Of a DNA stretch of 64,000 bases, positions 21,830-32,595 are shown piece by piece (position 1 is the first letter of the stretch; every line of letters starts with the position of its first letter). The notes below the pieces were generated by a model, which was not told where the DNA came from, searched no databases, and was given only the letters and a program-made list of their open reading frames with translations. The stretch is taken from NCBI GenBank assembly GCA_004292955.1, contig RDXX01000011.1, positions 233,336 to 297,335 on the forward strand, given 5' to 3'. This DNA comes from Oscillatoriales cyanobacterium (GTDB lineage: Bacteria; Cyanobacteriota; Cyanobacteriia; Cyanobacteriales; Microcoleaceae). The position numbers and the translations under genes were made by a program.

Positions 21830-22150
21830 TCAAGTGTCAGCGGATTCATAAATCACCTTTCCTTTTTCGATAATTTCCCTGAGAAATAAATCATTCCAAG
21901 CTAGCCGTTGTTCAATTTCAGCAGGAGTTCGCACTAATAAATCTAGAGCAAATTTCGGTTGAATTTTACTTAGTATTTCCCAAGTTTTGCGAAAATTATT
22001 ACCTTCTGAAGATAAAATTACCAACATATCAACATCCGAATCGCTCGTGGGATTCCCATAGGCGTAAGAGCCGAACAAAATTATTTTTTCTGGTTTAAAT
22101 TGATTGGCTATTGCCGCACTTAATTCCAGAATTTTGTTTATTTCAATCAT
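21830..22150 (-). CDS. MNT-type nucleotidyltransferase (minimal nucleotidyltransferase)
   Basis: IILFGSYAYGNPTSDSDVDMLVI matches the GSxxxGxxxxxSDxD motif. Confidence 0.88.
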   Translation of the reverse strand: MIEINKILELSAAIANQFKPEKIILFGSYAYGNPTSDSDVDMLVILSSEGNNFRKTWEILSKIQPKFALDLLVRTPAEIEQRLAWNDLFLREIIEKGKVIYESADT

Positions 22151-22415
22151 TGGCTAATATCTTTGATATTTGGCAATTTAACTGTAATAATAACACATAA
22201 ATTTGATCGGTATATTGCTGGAATGAGTAATTATCAATCGTTTTTGGCGATCGCCACAATTTTTCAACTGTTACTTTTCGCCGACAAGCTTAACAATTCT
22301 TCTAATTCAGTTACACAAAAGTTACCATTAATTTAAAAATACTTAACACGATTTTAGGAAAAAGTTCGTTAAGCTCTAGAAAAGGCAGAAGAAAATTTTA
22401 GAGGGTCTAATTTTT

Positions 22416-22922
22416 ATGACAGCTATTACATCGTCGAGAGTAGAATCAATCAGACCCCGCTGGCAAGCAATTGTCATGGTAGCCTTAATTTTCTGGCTCA
22501 GCGGTAGCCTGATTATCGATCTAGTTATTATGCCGAGTCTCTACGTATCTGGCATGATGGTATCTTCTGATTTTGCAACAGCCGGAAATTTAATGTTCTG
22601 GGGATTTAACCGCGTTGAGTTAATCTGTTCGGGATTCGTAGCAACGGGTTTGATGGTTTTGAGCAATTTAATGGGTGACTCCGGCAAGCGTACTCGCACA
22701 GCAATCGTATTATCATTGGTACTTCTGGCGATCGCCCTGATTGACACCTACGGGCTCACACCTCAAATGAGCGCCTTGGGAATGCAGCTAAATCTGTTCG
22801 ACTCCGCAGCAGAAGTGCCCGCCGGCATGAATACACTGCACCAAGGATATTTTGTTTTGGAAGCGCTAAAGTTGGCTGTCGGCGGTACGCTGCTTGGCTG
22901 GTGCTACCAAAACGAAGTTTAA
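22416..22922 (+). CDS. Conserved integral membrane protein of unknown function
   Basis: About four hydrophobic segments; DLVIMPSLYVSGMM. Confidence 0.6.
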   Translation: MTAITSSRVESIRPRWQAIVMVALIFWLSGSLIIDLVIMPSLYVSGMMVSSDFATAGNLMFWGFNRVELICSGFVATGLMVLSNLMGDSGKRTRTAIVLSLVLLAIALIDTYGLTPQMSALGMQLNLFDSAAEVPAGMNTLHQGYFVLEALKLAVGGTLLGWCYQNEV

Positions 22923-22938
22923 TCAACCATAAAAATTA

Positions 22939-22999
22939 GGACACGGCAGTGCCGTTTCCCTACAATGAATTGGGGTAGGGAAACGGCACTGCCGTGTCC
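22939..22999. terminator. Perfect 24-bp stem hairpin between convergent genes
   Basis: GGACACGGCAGTGCCGTTTCCCTA / TAGGGAAACGGCACTGCCGTGTCC, 13-nt loop; 16 bp after one stop, 2 bp from the other. Confidence 0.6.
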
Positions 23000-23001
23000 T
23001 C

Positions 23002-23304
23002 TTATTCGGATTCTTCTGACACATCAGATAATTCAGATTTCGGCCACAACAAACGCAAGCCCATCACCGCAAATCCGATCGCAGCGATCGTCTTTACCAA
23101 CCTCTCCGGTAACACCTCCGCCGTACCTTGTCCAACCAAAACACCAAGGAAACTCGCCAGCAGCAGCGCCGACGCCGTACCAAAAAATACAGCCCGCGGC
23201 GAGTTGCAACTGCTACCAAGGGCGATCGCAGCTAATTGACTTTTGTCACCCAATTCTGACAAAAACACCGTAATAAAAGTTATGCCTAAAAGTTGCCAAT
23301 CCAT
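23002..23304 (-). CDS. Single-domain TMEM165/GDT1 (UPF0016) cation exporter half, probable Mn2+ exporter subunit
   Basis: ELGDKSQLAAIALGS matches the E-x-G-D-K/R-S/T motif; one domain only. Confidence 0.85.
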   Translation of the reverse strand: MDWQLLGITFITVFLSELGDKSQLAAIALGSSCNSPRAVFFGTASALLLASFLGVLVGQGTAEVLPERLVKTIAAIGFAVMGLRLLWPKSELSDVSEESE

Positions 23305-23493
23305 ATTTTTTTTAGTTATCAGTTAGCTTTTTAGAAATCTACAACTTACCCACAGGCTCCCAGAAAACGGGTTTCTGTCCAAAATCCTCGGTTTAATCGC
23401 TAAATTTAGCCAGAAACCCGGTTTCTTTGGACTTACCCAAACATAATCAGTAATTCCCAAATCTAAAATCCAAAATCCAAAATCTAAAATCGT

Positions 23494-23970
23494 TTAACTC
23501 AGCACTTCCCAAAGTAAAACCGCCGAAATCGCCAGCAAAATCACTCCCGCAGCCTTCTCCAAAGTTTTCGGATCGATTCGAGTCGCCAGCCACCTTCCCA
23601 GCAAAACTCCCAACAAACTCGTTGCAATCAAAGCCGAACCCGCACCCGCAAACACAATCCAAGGATTCCGAGATTCAGCCGTCATCAACAAAATCGCAAC
23701 TTGAGTTTTATCTCCAACTTCAGCTAAAAAGATAGTTACAAAAGTCGAAGCAAAAATTGCCCAGTGCTTCGGCTTCAGTTGCTTTTCTTCCTGACAGATA
23801 TCGGGGTTTGCACTCACTGAAACTTCTGCCTGCTCCGGGGTTAAAGCAGCACAAATCTCAGAAGTCTCTTTAAGTTTTTGTAGTTGTACTTGTGGTTGCA
23901 AATCAGAATTGGGGGTTTCTGAGTCAGAAGCAGACGAGTTTGGCGGTACAGAATCAAGTTTCACGGGCAA
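23494..23970 (-). CDS. Single-domain TMEM165/GDT1 (UPF0016) cation exporter half with cytosolic N-terminal extension
   Basis: EVGDKTQVAILLMTA motif; adjacent to the other half. Confidence 0.85.
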   Translation of the reverse strand: MPVKLDSVPPNSSASDSETPNSDLQPQVQLQKLKETSEICAALTPEQAEVSVSANPDICQEEKQLKPKHWAIFASTFVTIFLAEVGDKTQVAILLMTAESRNPWIVFAGAGSALIATSLLGVLLGRWLATRIDPKTLEKAAGVILLAISAVLLWEVLS

Positions 23971-24181
23971 TGAGTGCTAAACGCTATTTATTTTTGACTT
24001 CTACTTTGGATTTTAACTTTATCTGTGCCTGCTTTTACCTGCGCCAGGCCCATCTTTTTTTGCCGGAGATTCCGCAACCAATTCCAGAAACTGCTCGCCT
24101 CACCCAAACACGGATATAAGCCCCACAGTTATCTGTCGAGTCAATCCAAAATCCAAAATCCAAAATCCAAAATTCCCTGGT

Positions 24182-24832
24182 TTATGTGCCGTAAGTTCGA
24201 TCGCCCGCATCACCCAAACCAGGTACAATAAACCCCTGTTCGTTGACTATTTCGTCGATCGTTGCCGTATAAAGAACCAAACTCGGGTACTCCGTACTCA
24301 GCCGCTTCAAAGCCGGAGGAGCAGCCACCACAGAAATAATCCGAATCAAACTCGGATCAATTCCCCGTGAAATCAATTCCTGCATCGTCGCCACAATCGT
24401 CCCGCCAGTCGCCAGCATCGGCTCGCTAATTATCACCCGCGTTTGGGGGTTAAACTGCGCCGGCAATTTATTCAAATAACAAGTCGGCTCCAGCGTCTCC
24501 TCATTCCTCGCCATACCTAGATGGTAAATCGAAGCCAGCGGCACAACCGTCTGAATTCCTTCCAGCAGTGACAAACCAGCCCGCAAAATCGGTACCACAA
24601 CCAACGGAGCTTCCGGGTTAATAAACGTCGCCGCACATGGGCTCAAAGGCGTCTGCACCGTTGCTTCCACTGTCGGTAGCCAATCTCGAATTGCCTCGTA
24701 GGCCAGCCAGCGTCCCAATTCTGTCATCGCAGAACGAAAAAGTACCGATGGGGTGGCGGCGTCGCGGGCGACAGCCAGCCAATGTTTAATTAACGGGTGG
24801 GGCGGAACGTAAACGCGCAGTTGCAGGGGCAT
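24182..24832 (-). CDS. upp: Uracil phosphoribosyltransferase
   Basis: VVPILRAGLSLLEG, ISEPMLATGGTIVATMQ, GLGDAGDRTYGT; start placed at internal Met MPLQLRVYVPPHPLIKHWL. Confidence 0.93.
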   Translation of the reverse strand: MPLQLRVYVPPHPLIKHWLAVARDAATPSVLFRSAMTELGRWLAYEAIRDWLPTVEATVQTPLSPCAATFINPEAPLVVVPILRAGLSLLEGIQTVVPLASIYHLGMARNEETLEPTCYLNKLPAQFNPQTRVIISEPMLATGGTIVATMQELISRGIDPSLIRIISVVAAPPALKRLSTEYPSLVLYTATIDEIVNEQGFIVPGLGDAGDRTYGT

Positions 24833-25333
24833 GAGGAAATTGGGGAAATTGCTAGATTTGAAGGATTTGATGCGGTGCGATCGTTTTCGTTGGCGTAGCC
24901 CCCCGTAGGGGCGGACTTCGCTAACGATCGCTCTGTGCAACTTATCACAATCTTCCATTCTTTGAATCTAAAATCTAAAATCCTATAAGTCTCTTTGTTT
25001 GTAGACCTTCGTCACTTTATTGAAATATATTTTCAATAGTATTGACATAAATTAGCAACAAGGCTATAGTAATTTTTAGTGTTCTCCTCTCAAAGGATAG
25101 GCAGACGGGGGCAGTCGGCAATGGTAGACTGTTCCCGCATTTTTTTTGAAGCAGGGGCACGGGGAATTGGTAATTGGGCATTGGCCAAACAGGGCATTGG
25201 GCCTTATAGCATCGGGAATTGGTAGCCACTAACAAATAACTAATGACTGCTGACTAATGACTAAGGACTAAGGACTTCTTCCTTCTGGAGCGATCGACTG
25301 TAAAATTGTAAAAATATTAAGATTTTTAACCTA

Positions 25334-26878
25334 ATGTCAGCCCCTACCCAATCCCAGTTATTCTCCGCCAACTCCCGCCCGACAGAGCAAGAGTTTGATG
25401 TGATAGTCATCGGTTCCGGCATTGGCGGACTCGTGACTGCAACCCAGCTAGCAGCCAAGAAAGCCAAAGTTTTGGTGCTCGAAAGCTACACAATTCCGGG
25501 GGGTAGTGCTGGATATTTCGATCGAGAAGGCTACAGATTTGATGTCGGAGCCTCCATGATATTTGGGTTCGGACAGCGCGGCACCACCAACCTCCTCACC
25601 CGCGCCCTCAAAGCCGTCAACGTCACCCTAGAAACAATCCCCGACCCGGTACAGCTTCACTATCACCTACCCTCAGGTCTCGATCTGGAAGTTCCCCAGC
25701 CTTATGACAAATACTTGCAAGAATTAATTGACAGGTTTCCTCACGAGCGCGAAGGCATCCAGAAATTTTACGGCGAATGCTGGAACGTATTCAACTGCCT
25801 CAACGGCATGGAATTGCTATCCCTAGAAGAACCTGGATATCTAGTTCGAGTCTTTTTTCAGAATCCTTTAGCCTGTTTGGGATTAGTAAAATATCTCCCT
25901 CAAAATACTGGCGACATAGCGCGGCGCTACATAAAAGACCCGACTTTGCTGAAATTTATCGACATGGAATGCTACTACTGGTCTGTAGTACCCGCAGACT
26001 TAACGCCGATGATTAACGCCGGAATGGTATTTTCTGACAGACATTACGGCGGTATCAATTATCCCAAAGGCGGAGTCGGTCAAATTGCCCAAAAATTAGT
26101 AGAAGGATTAGAAAAATGCGGCGGGACAATTCAGTACAAAGCTAAAGCCAAAAAAATTATCACAGAAAACGGCCGCGCTGTCGGAGTCGAGCTAGTAACC
26201 GGCGAAGTTTACCGGGCAAAGCGGATAGTTTCTAACGCCACCCGCTGGGATACTTTCGAGAAACTGCTACCTGCTGAAGAGATGCCAGCTAGCGAGAAGA
26301 AATGGCAGCAGCGCTATCAAAAAGCCCCCAGTTTCTTGAGCTTGCATTTAGGAGTAGAAGCCAGCGTCATCCCTGCTGGCACTGCCTGCCACCACATTTT
26401 GTTAGAAGATTGGGACAAAATGGAAGCGCCAGAAGGAACTATTTTAGTATCAATTCCGACGGTACTCGACCCAGATTTAGCTCCGGCAGGATATCACATT
26501 GTTCATGCTTTTACTTCGAGTTGGATGGAAGAGTGGGAAGGACTTTCGCCACAGGAATACGAGGATAAAAAAGAAGAGGCTGGCGGCAGAATTATTGACA
26601 GATTAGAAAAGATTTTTCCGGGTTTAGATGCTGGTTTGGATTATATGGAAGTTGGGACGGCGCGTTCTCACCGCCGCTTTTTGGGCCGGGAAGATGGAAC
26701 TTACGGGCCGATTCCCCGCCAGAAGTTAATGGGTTTGTTGGGAATGCCGTTTAATCGAACTTCTATGCCAGGTTTGTATTGTGTCGGCGATAGTACGTTT
26801 CCCGGACAGGGTTTAAATGCGGTGGCATTTTCTGGGTTTGCTTGCGCCCATCGAATTGCTGTGGATTTGGGTTTTTAG
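25334..26878 (+). CDS. crtH: Carotenoid (prolycopene) isomerase CrtH
   Basis: [42 protein letters not shown] ... [22 protein letters not shown]. Confidence 0.9.
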   Translation: MSAPTQSQLFSANSRPTEQEFDVIVIGSGIGGLVTATQLAAKKAKVLVLESYTIPGGSAGYFDREGYRFDVGASMIFGFGQRGTTNLLTRALKAVNVTLETIPDPVQLHYHLPSGLDLEVPQPYDKYLQELIDRFPHEREGIQKFYGECWNVFNCLNGMELLSLEEPGYLVRVFFQNPLACLGLVKYLPQNTGDIARRYIKDPTLLKFIDMECYYWSVVPADLTPMINAGMVFSDRHYGGINYPKGGVGQIAQKLVEGLEKCGGTIQYKAKAKKIITENGRAVGVELVTGEVYRAKRIVSNATRWDTFEKLLPAEEMPASEKKWQQRYQKAPSFLSLHLGVEASVIPAGTACHHILLEDWDKMEAPEGTILVSIPTVLDPDLAPAGYHIVHAFTSSWMEEWEGLSPQEYEDKKEEAGGRIIDRLEKIFPGLDAGLDYMEVGTARSHRRFLGREDGTYGPIPRQKLMGLLGMPFNRTSMPGLYCVGDSTFPGQGLNAVAFSGFACAHRIAVDLGF

Positions 26879-26914
26879 TGGTAGGGTTCGTCACATTTAA
26901 AATAACCCCAATCA

Positions 26915-26977
26915 GGTTTGTAGTGAGGACTTCAGTCCTTATCCAACAAGATAGGACTGAAGTCCTCACTACAAACC
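26915..26977. repeat. Palindromic intergenic repeat, copy 1 (25-bp perfect arms)
   Basis: GGTTTGTAGTGAGGACTTCAGTCCT / AGGACTGAAGTCCTCACTACAAACC. Confidence 0.85.
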
Positions 26978-27056
26978 TAAAGACTAAAAACCCGGTTTCT
27001 GGAGAGAAACCGGGTTTTTTAACTTAAAATTGGCACTTCGCATTATTTAAAAGAGT

Positions 27057-27497
27057 TTACTGCTCGTAGCTGCCGCCTACGCCGATTTGGGTATTGTAGA
27101 TTTTGGCATCAGTAATAGTCATGTTTTCCATTGATGCGCCTGATACGTCAGTGGTGTTGATGATGGCGGCTGTCAGATTTGCCCGATCGAGATCTGCGCC
27201 ATTTAAACTGGCGTTAGTCAGGAAAACTGCGGTTAAGTTGGCACCCGTCAAGTTAGCGCCGGTCAAGTCAGCGCCTTCGAGGTTAGCATTGGAGAGGTTT
27301 GCGCCTTGCAAATTCGCTTCTCTCAAATCTGCACCAATCAAATGAGCCTCCGCCAAATTTGCTCCTGACAAGTCACACCCAAAGCATTGCCCAGTGGAGA
27401 GTAGCTGCTTGACGTGAGCGGGATTTGCAGCGCTAGCGGGCCCGGCCAACAGTAGGGGAGTAATTAAAAAAGTTGCGGCTAATAGATGGCGTTTCAT
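27057..27497 (-). CDS. Secreted pentapeptide-repeat protein
   Basis: Signal peptide MKRHLLAATFLITPLLLAGPASA and A(D/N)LxxA repeats. Confidence 0.9.
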   Translation of the reverse strand: MKRHLLAATFLITPLLLAGPASAANPAHVKQLLSTGQCFGCDLSGANLAEAHLIGADLREANLQGANLSNANLEGADLTGANLTGANLTAVFLTNASLNGADLDRANLTAAIINTTDVSGASMENMTITDAKIYNTQIGVGGSYEQ

Positions 27498-28068
27498 AAT
27501 CCCTTTTCCTCGCCAGACTTGGTGTTTAAGTTCTTCTGTTTATATCTACAAGCTTACCACGGTCGTTTTCGCAAATTTGCGATCGAATTCACAGACCTGC
27601 TGTGATATTCATTGTCCTCCGCAACTGGCAGGTGGTCTAGAAAAGCTCGCAAAACTTAATATCGTAAAACTTAACACTGCCGAACTTAATACGGTCTGTT
27701 TTTGTAGTTACCTTTTCTAGGTTAGCCCGGACAGCAAACAGACGTTTGCTTCTAAAGATGGATATGATTAGTGATGAATGATGTTATAGGTTGATTCTAT
27801 CGAAAAAAGTTCCCCCAATACATATTTGTTAATAAAACTGTCATTGGACAGAATTTGCACACTTAAAATCCATATACGGTTATAACTTTAGAGGTAGAGG
27901 CAGAGCTGTCACCGGCCAGTTCGCCAACCACAGATCGGGTGGATTTTTAACAAAAAAATTTAATTATGTCTCAGCAGCGCTGTAAAAATCCACGCACTGC
28001 ATGGAAAGCAGGGCTTTTTATGACTGTGGTAGAGTCTGTGCGACGATCGCCAAAATGAATTAAATCCT

Positions 28069-31000
28069 ATGATAAAAAATGATTCCTCCAAGCATCTGCC
28101 GACTTTAGATCAAGTAATTGACCGCTACCCCTTGACAGTTGCGCCCGATACCCCATTAGCAGAAGTCATTACCCTGATGGGCCAACGGCGCGGAAGTTGC
28201 TCTCTAAACGCAGACATTCCACCCACCGATATCTACCCGCAACTCACAGAAATCCCAAATCCCCTCACCTCAAGCGCCCTCAGAGACGCCAGAGGTATCT
28301 GCGTCTTTGTCGTCGAACAATCCCTCGAAAAATCCGACTCCCAATCTGCTCAAAATTCCCAATTGCAAGGAATCTTCACCGAGAGGGATCTCGTCGATTT
28401 GATTGCATCGGGCAAAAACTTAAAAAATGTTACGATCGCAGAAGTTATGCAGCAGCCTGCTGCAACTCTGACGAAAGGTGAAGATAGAGACATTTTTAGC
28501 GCCTTAATTCTGTTGGGGCAACAACGAATTCACCATTTGCCAATATTAGACAGTGACGGTCAACTTTTAGGAGTAATTACGCCAGAAAGCATTCGCCAAG
28601 GCATGGTGGAACCGGCAAATATCTTAAAAATGCGCCTGGTGAAAGAAGTAATGACTGCACAAGTTATTCAAGCGCCTGTTACCTCGTCAGTTATCAGTTT
28701 AGCCGAGTTGATGGCGCAGCACCGCGTTAGCTGCGTGGTAATTACAGCGCCAACAGAATTATCGATGAATTTGTCGTTCCCAATTCCTCTAGGTATAGTC
28801 ACGGAACGGGATATTGTCGAATTTCAAGCTTTAGATATAGATTTGTCGCAGACGATCGCCGAAACTGTAATGAGTAGCCCTTTATTTAGTCTCAAGCCAG
28901 AAGACTCGCTTTGGGTGGCTCATCAGGAAATGCAGCAGCGTTTAGTCCGCAGGTTAGTAGTCACTGCCGAAGGCGGAGAACTGCTGGGAATAGTTACTCA
29001 AAGCACTTTACTGAGCGTACTTGACCCGATGGAAATGTCCGGGGCGATCGATATTTTGCACGCCAGCGTCCAAGAACAGACTAGCGAATTGCAAAAAGCG
29101 ATCGCATCTTTGAGCTTGACTAACAGCCGACTGGAACAGGAAATCGTTACCCGCAAGCAGGCAGAGGTGCGGCTGCAACTGTTAGAATCTGCCGTAGTTA
29201 ACGCTAACGATGCGATCGTAATTATGGATGCGGGATACAGCGATATCTCCGATCCCACCATCATCTATGTCAACGAAGCTTTTACCCAAATGACCGGTTA
29301 TCGGCCCGCAGAAATTATCGGCCAAACACCGAGTTGTCTGCGCGGGCCCGACAGCGATGGCGCTCAAGTTGCCAAAATTCGCCGCGCTTTCTCTCGCCGA
29401 GAACCCCTGCGCTTGGAATTGATCAACTACCGCAAAGACGGTTCAACTTATTGGGTGGAACTCAACAGCGTACCCGTTGCTGACGAGTCGGGAAACCTGA
29501 CTCACTGGGTATCCGTGCAGCGGGATATTAGCGATCGCAAGCGCATGGAACAAGCTTTTTTTAAGGAAAAAGAACTAGCTCAAGTTACTCTGCAATCGAT
29601 CGGCGATGCAGTAATTGCTACTGACAGCCACGGCTACATTTCTACCCTCAATCCAGTTGCCGAAAAACTCACGGGTTGGTCAACCTCAGAAGCTAAAGGT
29701 TTGCCCCTCGCGGGCGTGTTGAGAATAGTTGACGAAACTACTCGGATGCCGATCGAAAATATCGCCCAAATTGCTTTGTACGAAGGTCGGATTGTTGACC
29801 AAGGACACAACAGCTTGCTGATTGCCCGCCACAACCGCGAATTTGCGATCGACCATTGCGTCGCCCCCATCCACGCCAGCAACGGCACAATTGTCGGGGC
29901 CGTCGTTGTATTTCGAGATGTCACCCAAGTGCGAACTCAAGCGCGACAACTCACCTGGCAGGCAACTCACGACCCCCTGACGCAATTGGTTAACCGTCAC
30001 GAATTTGAGTACCAGCTAGAACACGCCCTGCACAGTTCTCAAGGTTACGGTCAAGAACACGTGATGCTTTACCTGGATCTCGATCGCTTCAAAATAGTTA
30101 ACGATACTTCTGGTCACGTTGCAGGCGACGAACTGCTGCGCCAAGTCAGCCAGCTACTTAAAAGCAATATCCGCAAAACCGATATTTTGGCGCGCCTGGG
30201 CGGCGATGAGTTTGCTGTACTCCTGTACAATTGTCCGCCAGAACAGGGCTTAGATGTTGCAAAATTGCTACTGCAAAACATTCAGGAATTTCGGTTTGCG
30301 TGGCAGGACAAAACTTTTGCGATCGGCGTCAGTATCGGTTTGGTGGCAATTAATCGCAAAACAGTATCGACTTCTGCGGTGTTGAGCGCGGCCGATCTAG
30401 CCTGCTATGCTGCTAAAAATAAAGGCCGCAATCGGGTGCAGGTTTATCAACCGGGCGATCGCGAATTAATCAAACAGCACGGCGAAACCCAGTGGGTGGT
30501 CGAAATCAATCAAGCTTTAGAAGATAATCGGTTTCGCTTGTACTCTCAGCCGATCGTACATTTGCGAGAGCTCCCCACCACCGGCACCCACTGCGAAATC
30601 CTCCTCCGCCTTCAACTTCAGACTGGTCAGTTAGTCTCACCAATGGCATTTATTCCGGCAGCCGAACGCTATAACTTGATGCACGCGATCGATCGCTGGG
30701 TAATTCGCACTTTATTTAGCAATTTATCTCAAATTTTCACGGCAAATCTCTTAGTCCAAAACCACGGGGCAGACGATAATATAGTTACCTTACCTGCTTG
30801 CTGCCCCTTGTCTAATTCACAAGCTTCATTTGACAAATATTCTAGCCTTTATGCGATCAACCTTTCTGGGGACAGCATTAACGAAGAAAAATTCATCGAC
30901 TTTATTCAAGAGCAGTTTTCTCTCTATCAAATACCGCCGGAAATAATTTGTTTTGAAATTACCGAAACCGTGGCGATCGCGAATCTCAGCAAAGCAGCCT

Positions 31001-31392
31001 GCTTAATTTGGAAACTCAAGGAACTCGGCTGCCAGTTTGCCTTGGACGACTTCGGTAGCGGGATGTCTTCTTTTGCTTACCTGAAAAATTTGCCTGTTGA
31101 CTATATCAAAATAGATGGCAATTTTATTAAGAATCTTGCCGAGAATCCTATTGATATTGTCATGGTTGAAGCTATTACCAAAATTGCCCACGCCATGGGA
31201 ATTAAAACTATTGCCGAGTATGTGGAAAGTCAAGCAGTTATGGATAAACTCAAGGAACTTGGGGTAGATTACGGTCAAGGTTATTATTTGGGAAAGCCTC
31301 AAACTTTTACTTTTGGCTCTCCTATTGTAGAGGAAGTTTTGGGAGAATTTTCGGTTGATTCTTTGGGTTTTGAGACCAAGTTGGCTTGTTGA
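28069..31392 (+). CDS. CBS-PAS-GGDEF-EAL signalling protein (cyclic di-GMP turnover)
   Basis: CBS domains, PAS/PAC, ARLGGDEFAVLL, EAL-domain motifs (CFEITETVAI, LDDFGSGMSSFAYLKNLPVDYIKIDG). Confidence 0.92.
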   Translation: MIKNDSSKHLPTLDQVIDRYPLTVAPDTPLAEVITLMGQRRGSCSLNADIPPTDIYPQLTEIPNPLTSSALRDARGICVFVVEQSLEKSDSQSAQNSQLQGIFTERDLVDLIASGKNLKNVTIAEVMQQPAATLTKGEDRDIFSALILLGQQRIHHLPILDSDGQLLGVITPESIRQGMVEPANILKMRLVKEVMTAQVIQAPVTSSVISLAELMAQHRVSCVVITAPTELSMNLSFPIPLGIVTERDIVEFQALDIDLSQTIAETVMSSPLFSLKPEDSLWVAHQEMQQRLVRRLVVTAEGGELLGIVTQSTLLSVLDPMEMSGAIDILHASVQEQTSELQKAIASLSLTNSRLEQEIVTRKQAEVRLQLLESAVVNANDAIVIMDAGYSDISDPTIIYVNEAFTQMTGYRPAEIIGQTPSCLRGPDSDGAQVAKIRRAFSRREPLRLELINYRKDGSTYWVELNSVPVADESGNLTHWVSVQRDISDRKRMEQAFFKEKELAQVTLQSIGDAVIATDSHGYISTLNPVAEKLTGWSTSEAKGLPLAGVLRIVDETTRMPIENIAQIALYEGRIVDQGHNSLLIARHNREFAIDHCVAPIHASNGTIVGAVVVFRDVTQVRTQARQLTWQATHDPLTQLVNRHEFEYQLEHALHSSQGYGQEHVMLYLDLDRFKIVNDTSGHVAGDELLRQVSQLLKSNIRKTDILARLGGDEFAVLLYNCPPEQGLDVAKLLLQNIQEFRFAWQDKTFAIGVSIGLVAINRKTVSTSAVLSAADLACYAAKNKGRNRVQVYQPGDRELIKQHGETQWVVEINQALEDNRFRLYSQPIVHLRELPTTGTHCEILLRLQLQTGQLVSPMAFIPAAERYNLMHAIDRWVIRTLFSNLSQIFTANLLVQNHGADDNIVTLPACCPLSNSQASFDKYSSLYAINLSGDSINEEKFIDFIQEQFSLYQIPPEIICFEITETVAIANLSKAACLIWKLKELGCQFALDDFGSGMSSFAYLKNLPVDYIKIDGNFIKNLAENPIDIVMVEAITKIAHAMGIKTIAEYVESQAVMDKLKELGVDYGQGYYLGKPQTFTFGSPIVEEVLGEFSVDSLGFETKLAC

Positions 31393-31396
31393 ATAG

Positions 31397-31424
31397 TTGA
31401 CAGTTGACAGTTGACAGTTGACAG
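31397..31424 (+). repeat. (TTGACAG)x4
   Basis: Direct reading. Confidence 0.9.
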
Positions 31425-31431
31425 TTGAGAG

Positions 31432-31547
31432 GGGAGCATCTCAGTTTTGCTATAGTGCGAGCGTCCCCGCTCGCGTGCTTGTACACACGCGAGCGGGGAC
31501 GCTCGCACTGTAAGAAAAAATGCTTCTTGCAAAACTGAGATGCTCCC
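31432..31547. mobile_element. 116-bp MITE-like element: 19-bp perfect TIRs, inner 24-bp perfect palindrome, 8-bp target duplication
   Basis: TIRs GGGAGCATCTCAGTTTTGC (31432-31450) / GCAAAACTGAGATGCTCCC (31529-31547); flanks GTTGAGAG at 31424-31431 and 31548-31555. Confidence 0.85.
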
Positions 31548-31660
31548 GTTGAGAGAAGGAAGAGGGAGAATTTCCCAATTACCAATTCCCAATTACCAAT
31601 GACAACTATTCAACAAGCCAACCGCCAACTGCTTTCCTGTCAACTGCCAACTGCCAACAG

Positions 31661-31882
31661 TCAACTGATAGCAGCTTCAATGTACTGACTGTCTAAGAGA
31701 AAAGCACCTTTTTCAAATCGAATGCCCCAATAATTGCCGGGACGCCGATCGATCACAACACCCTGGGCCCCGATCGCAATTACATTCGCAGGCCGCAGCA
31801 TCGGCATCGGTTCGGCAGTTTTCACGAAAGGTGGCATCGCCACAACTCGGACTTTTTGACCAATGGTAAATTCTTTATCCAT
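31661..31882 (-). CDS. sipA: SipA-like NblS-interacting regulator (DUF3148)
   Basis: FTIGQKVRVVAMPPFVKTAEPMPMLRPANVI...DRRPGNYWGIRFEKGAFLLDSQYIE. Confidence 0.82.
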   Translation of the reverse strand: MDKEFTIGQKVRVVAMPPFVKTAEPMPMLRPANVIAIGAQGVVIDRRPGNYWGIRFEKGAFLLDSQYIEAAIS

Positions 31883-32030
31883 AGTTTTTATGTTTTTATT
31901 GGCGATCGGGACACGGCTAGGTTAGCCAAAATTCATTGTGGCGTACTTTTGGCAGAACTCCCGCCTACGGCTTTGTGTCAAACTAAGAATTGATAGAAAA
32001 TGGCTGATATAAAAGTAGGGGATAATTGGT

Positions 32031-32483
32031 ATGGCTACAAGTCGTCGCATAGAGCGCGTAGCTTCAATGATTAAGCGGGAAGTCAGCCTGATGTTGATCA
32101 ACGGCATTAAGGACGATCGAGTCGGTGCAGGTATGGTTAGCGTTACCGATGTCATTGTTTCGGGAGACCTTCAGCATACAAAAATCTTTGTCAGCATTTA
32201 CGGTACTGATGAGGCCAAGGCCGAGACTATGGAAGGTTTGAAATCGGCAACTAGCTATGTCCGCAACCAGTTAGGCCAGCGGGTACAACTGCGTCGGACG
32301 CCGGAAGTGATATTTCTCGAAGACCGTTCCCTGGAACGGGGTGATAAAATGGTGATACTGCTGAATCAGCTTTCTGCCGATCGCAAACCAGGTATGTTTG
32401 ACAACGAAGAATTGACGGATGATGGCGAAAAATTGGCAAATGATGATGATGATGATGATGATTTAGAAGAAGACGAGGATTAA
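32031..32483 (+). CDS. rbfA: Ribosome-binding factor A
   Basis: [54 protein letters not shown]; acidic C-terminal tail. Confidence 0.95.
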   Translation: MATSRRIERVASMIKREVSLMLINGIKDDRVGAGMVSVTDVIVSGDLQHTKIFVSIYGTDEAKAETMEGLKSATSYVRNQLGQRVQLRRTPEVIFLEDRSLERGDKMVILLNQLSADRKPGMFDNEELTDDGEKLANDDDDDDDLEEDED

Positions 32484-32595
32484 TCTCAAGTCCGGTGGCA
32501 TTGGAATTATGTAATGCGAGTGTCCAAATCTATGATTCCAATGCCCAATTCCCAATTCCCAATTCCCAATTCCCAATTCCCAAATCTAAAATCGA

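Noticed and set aside
21564-21833. 89-aa ORF directly after the MNT gene as possible HEPN partner
   Set aside because: Second half encodes the GGGCATA heptamer array; first half has no HEPN Rx4-6H motif.
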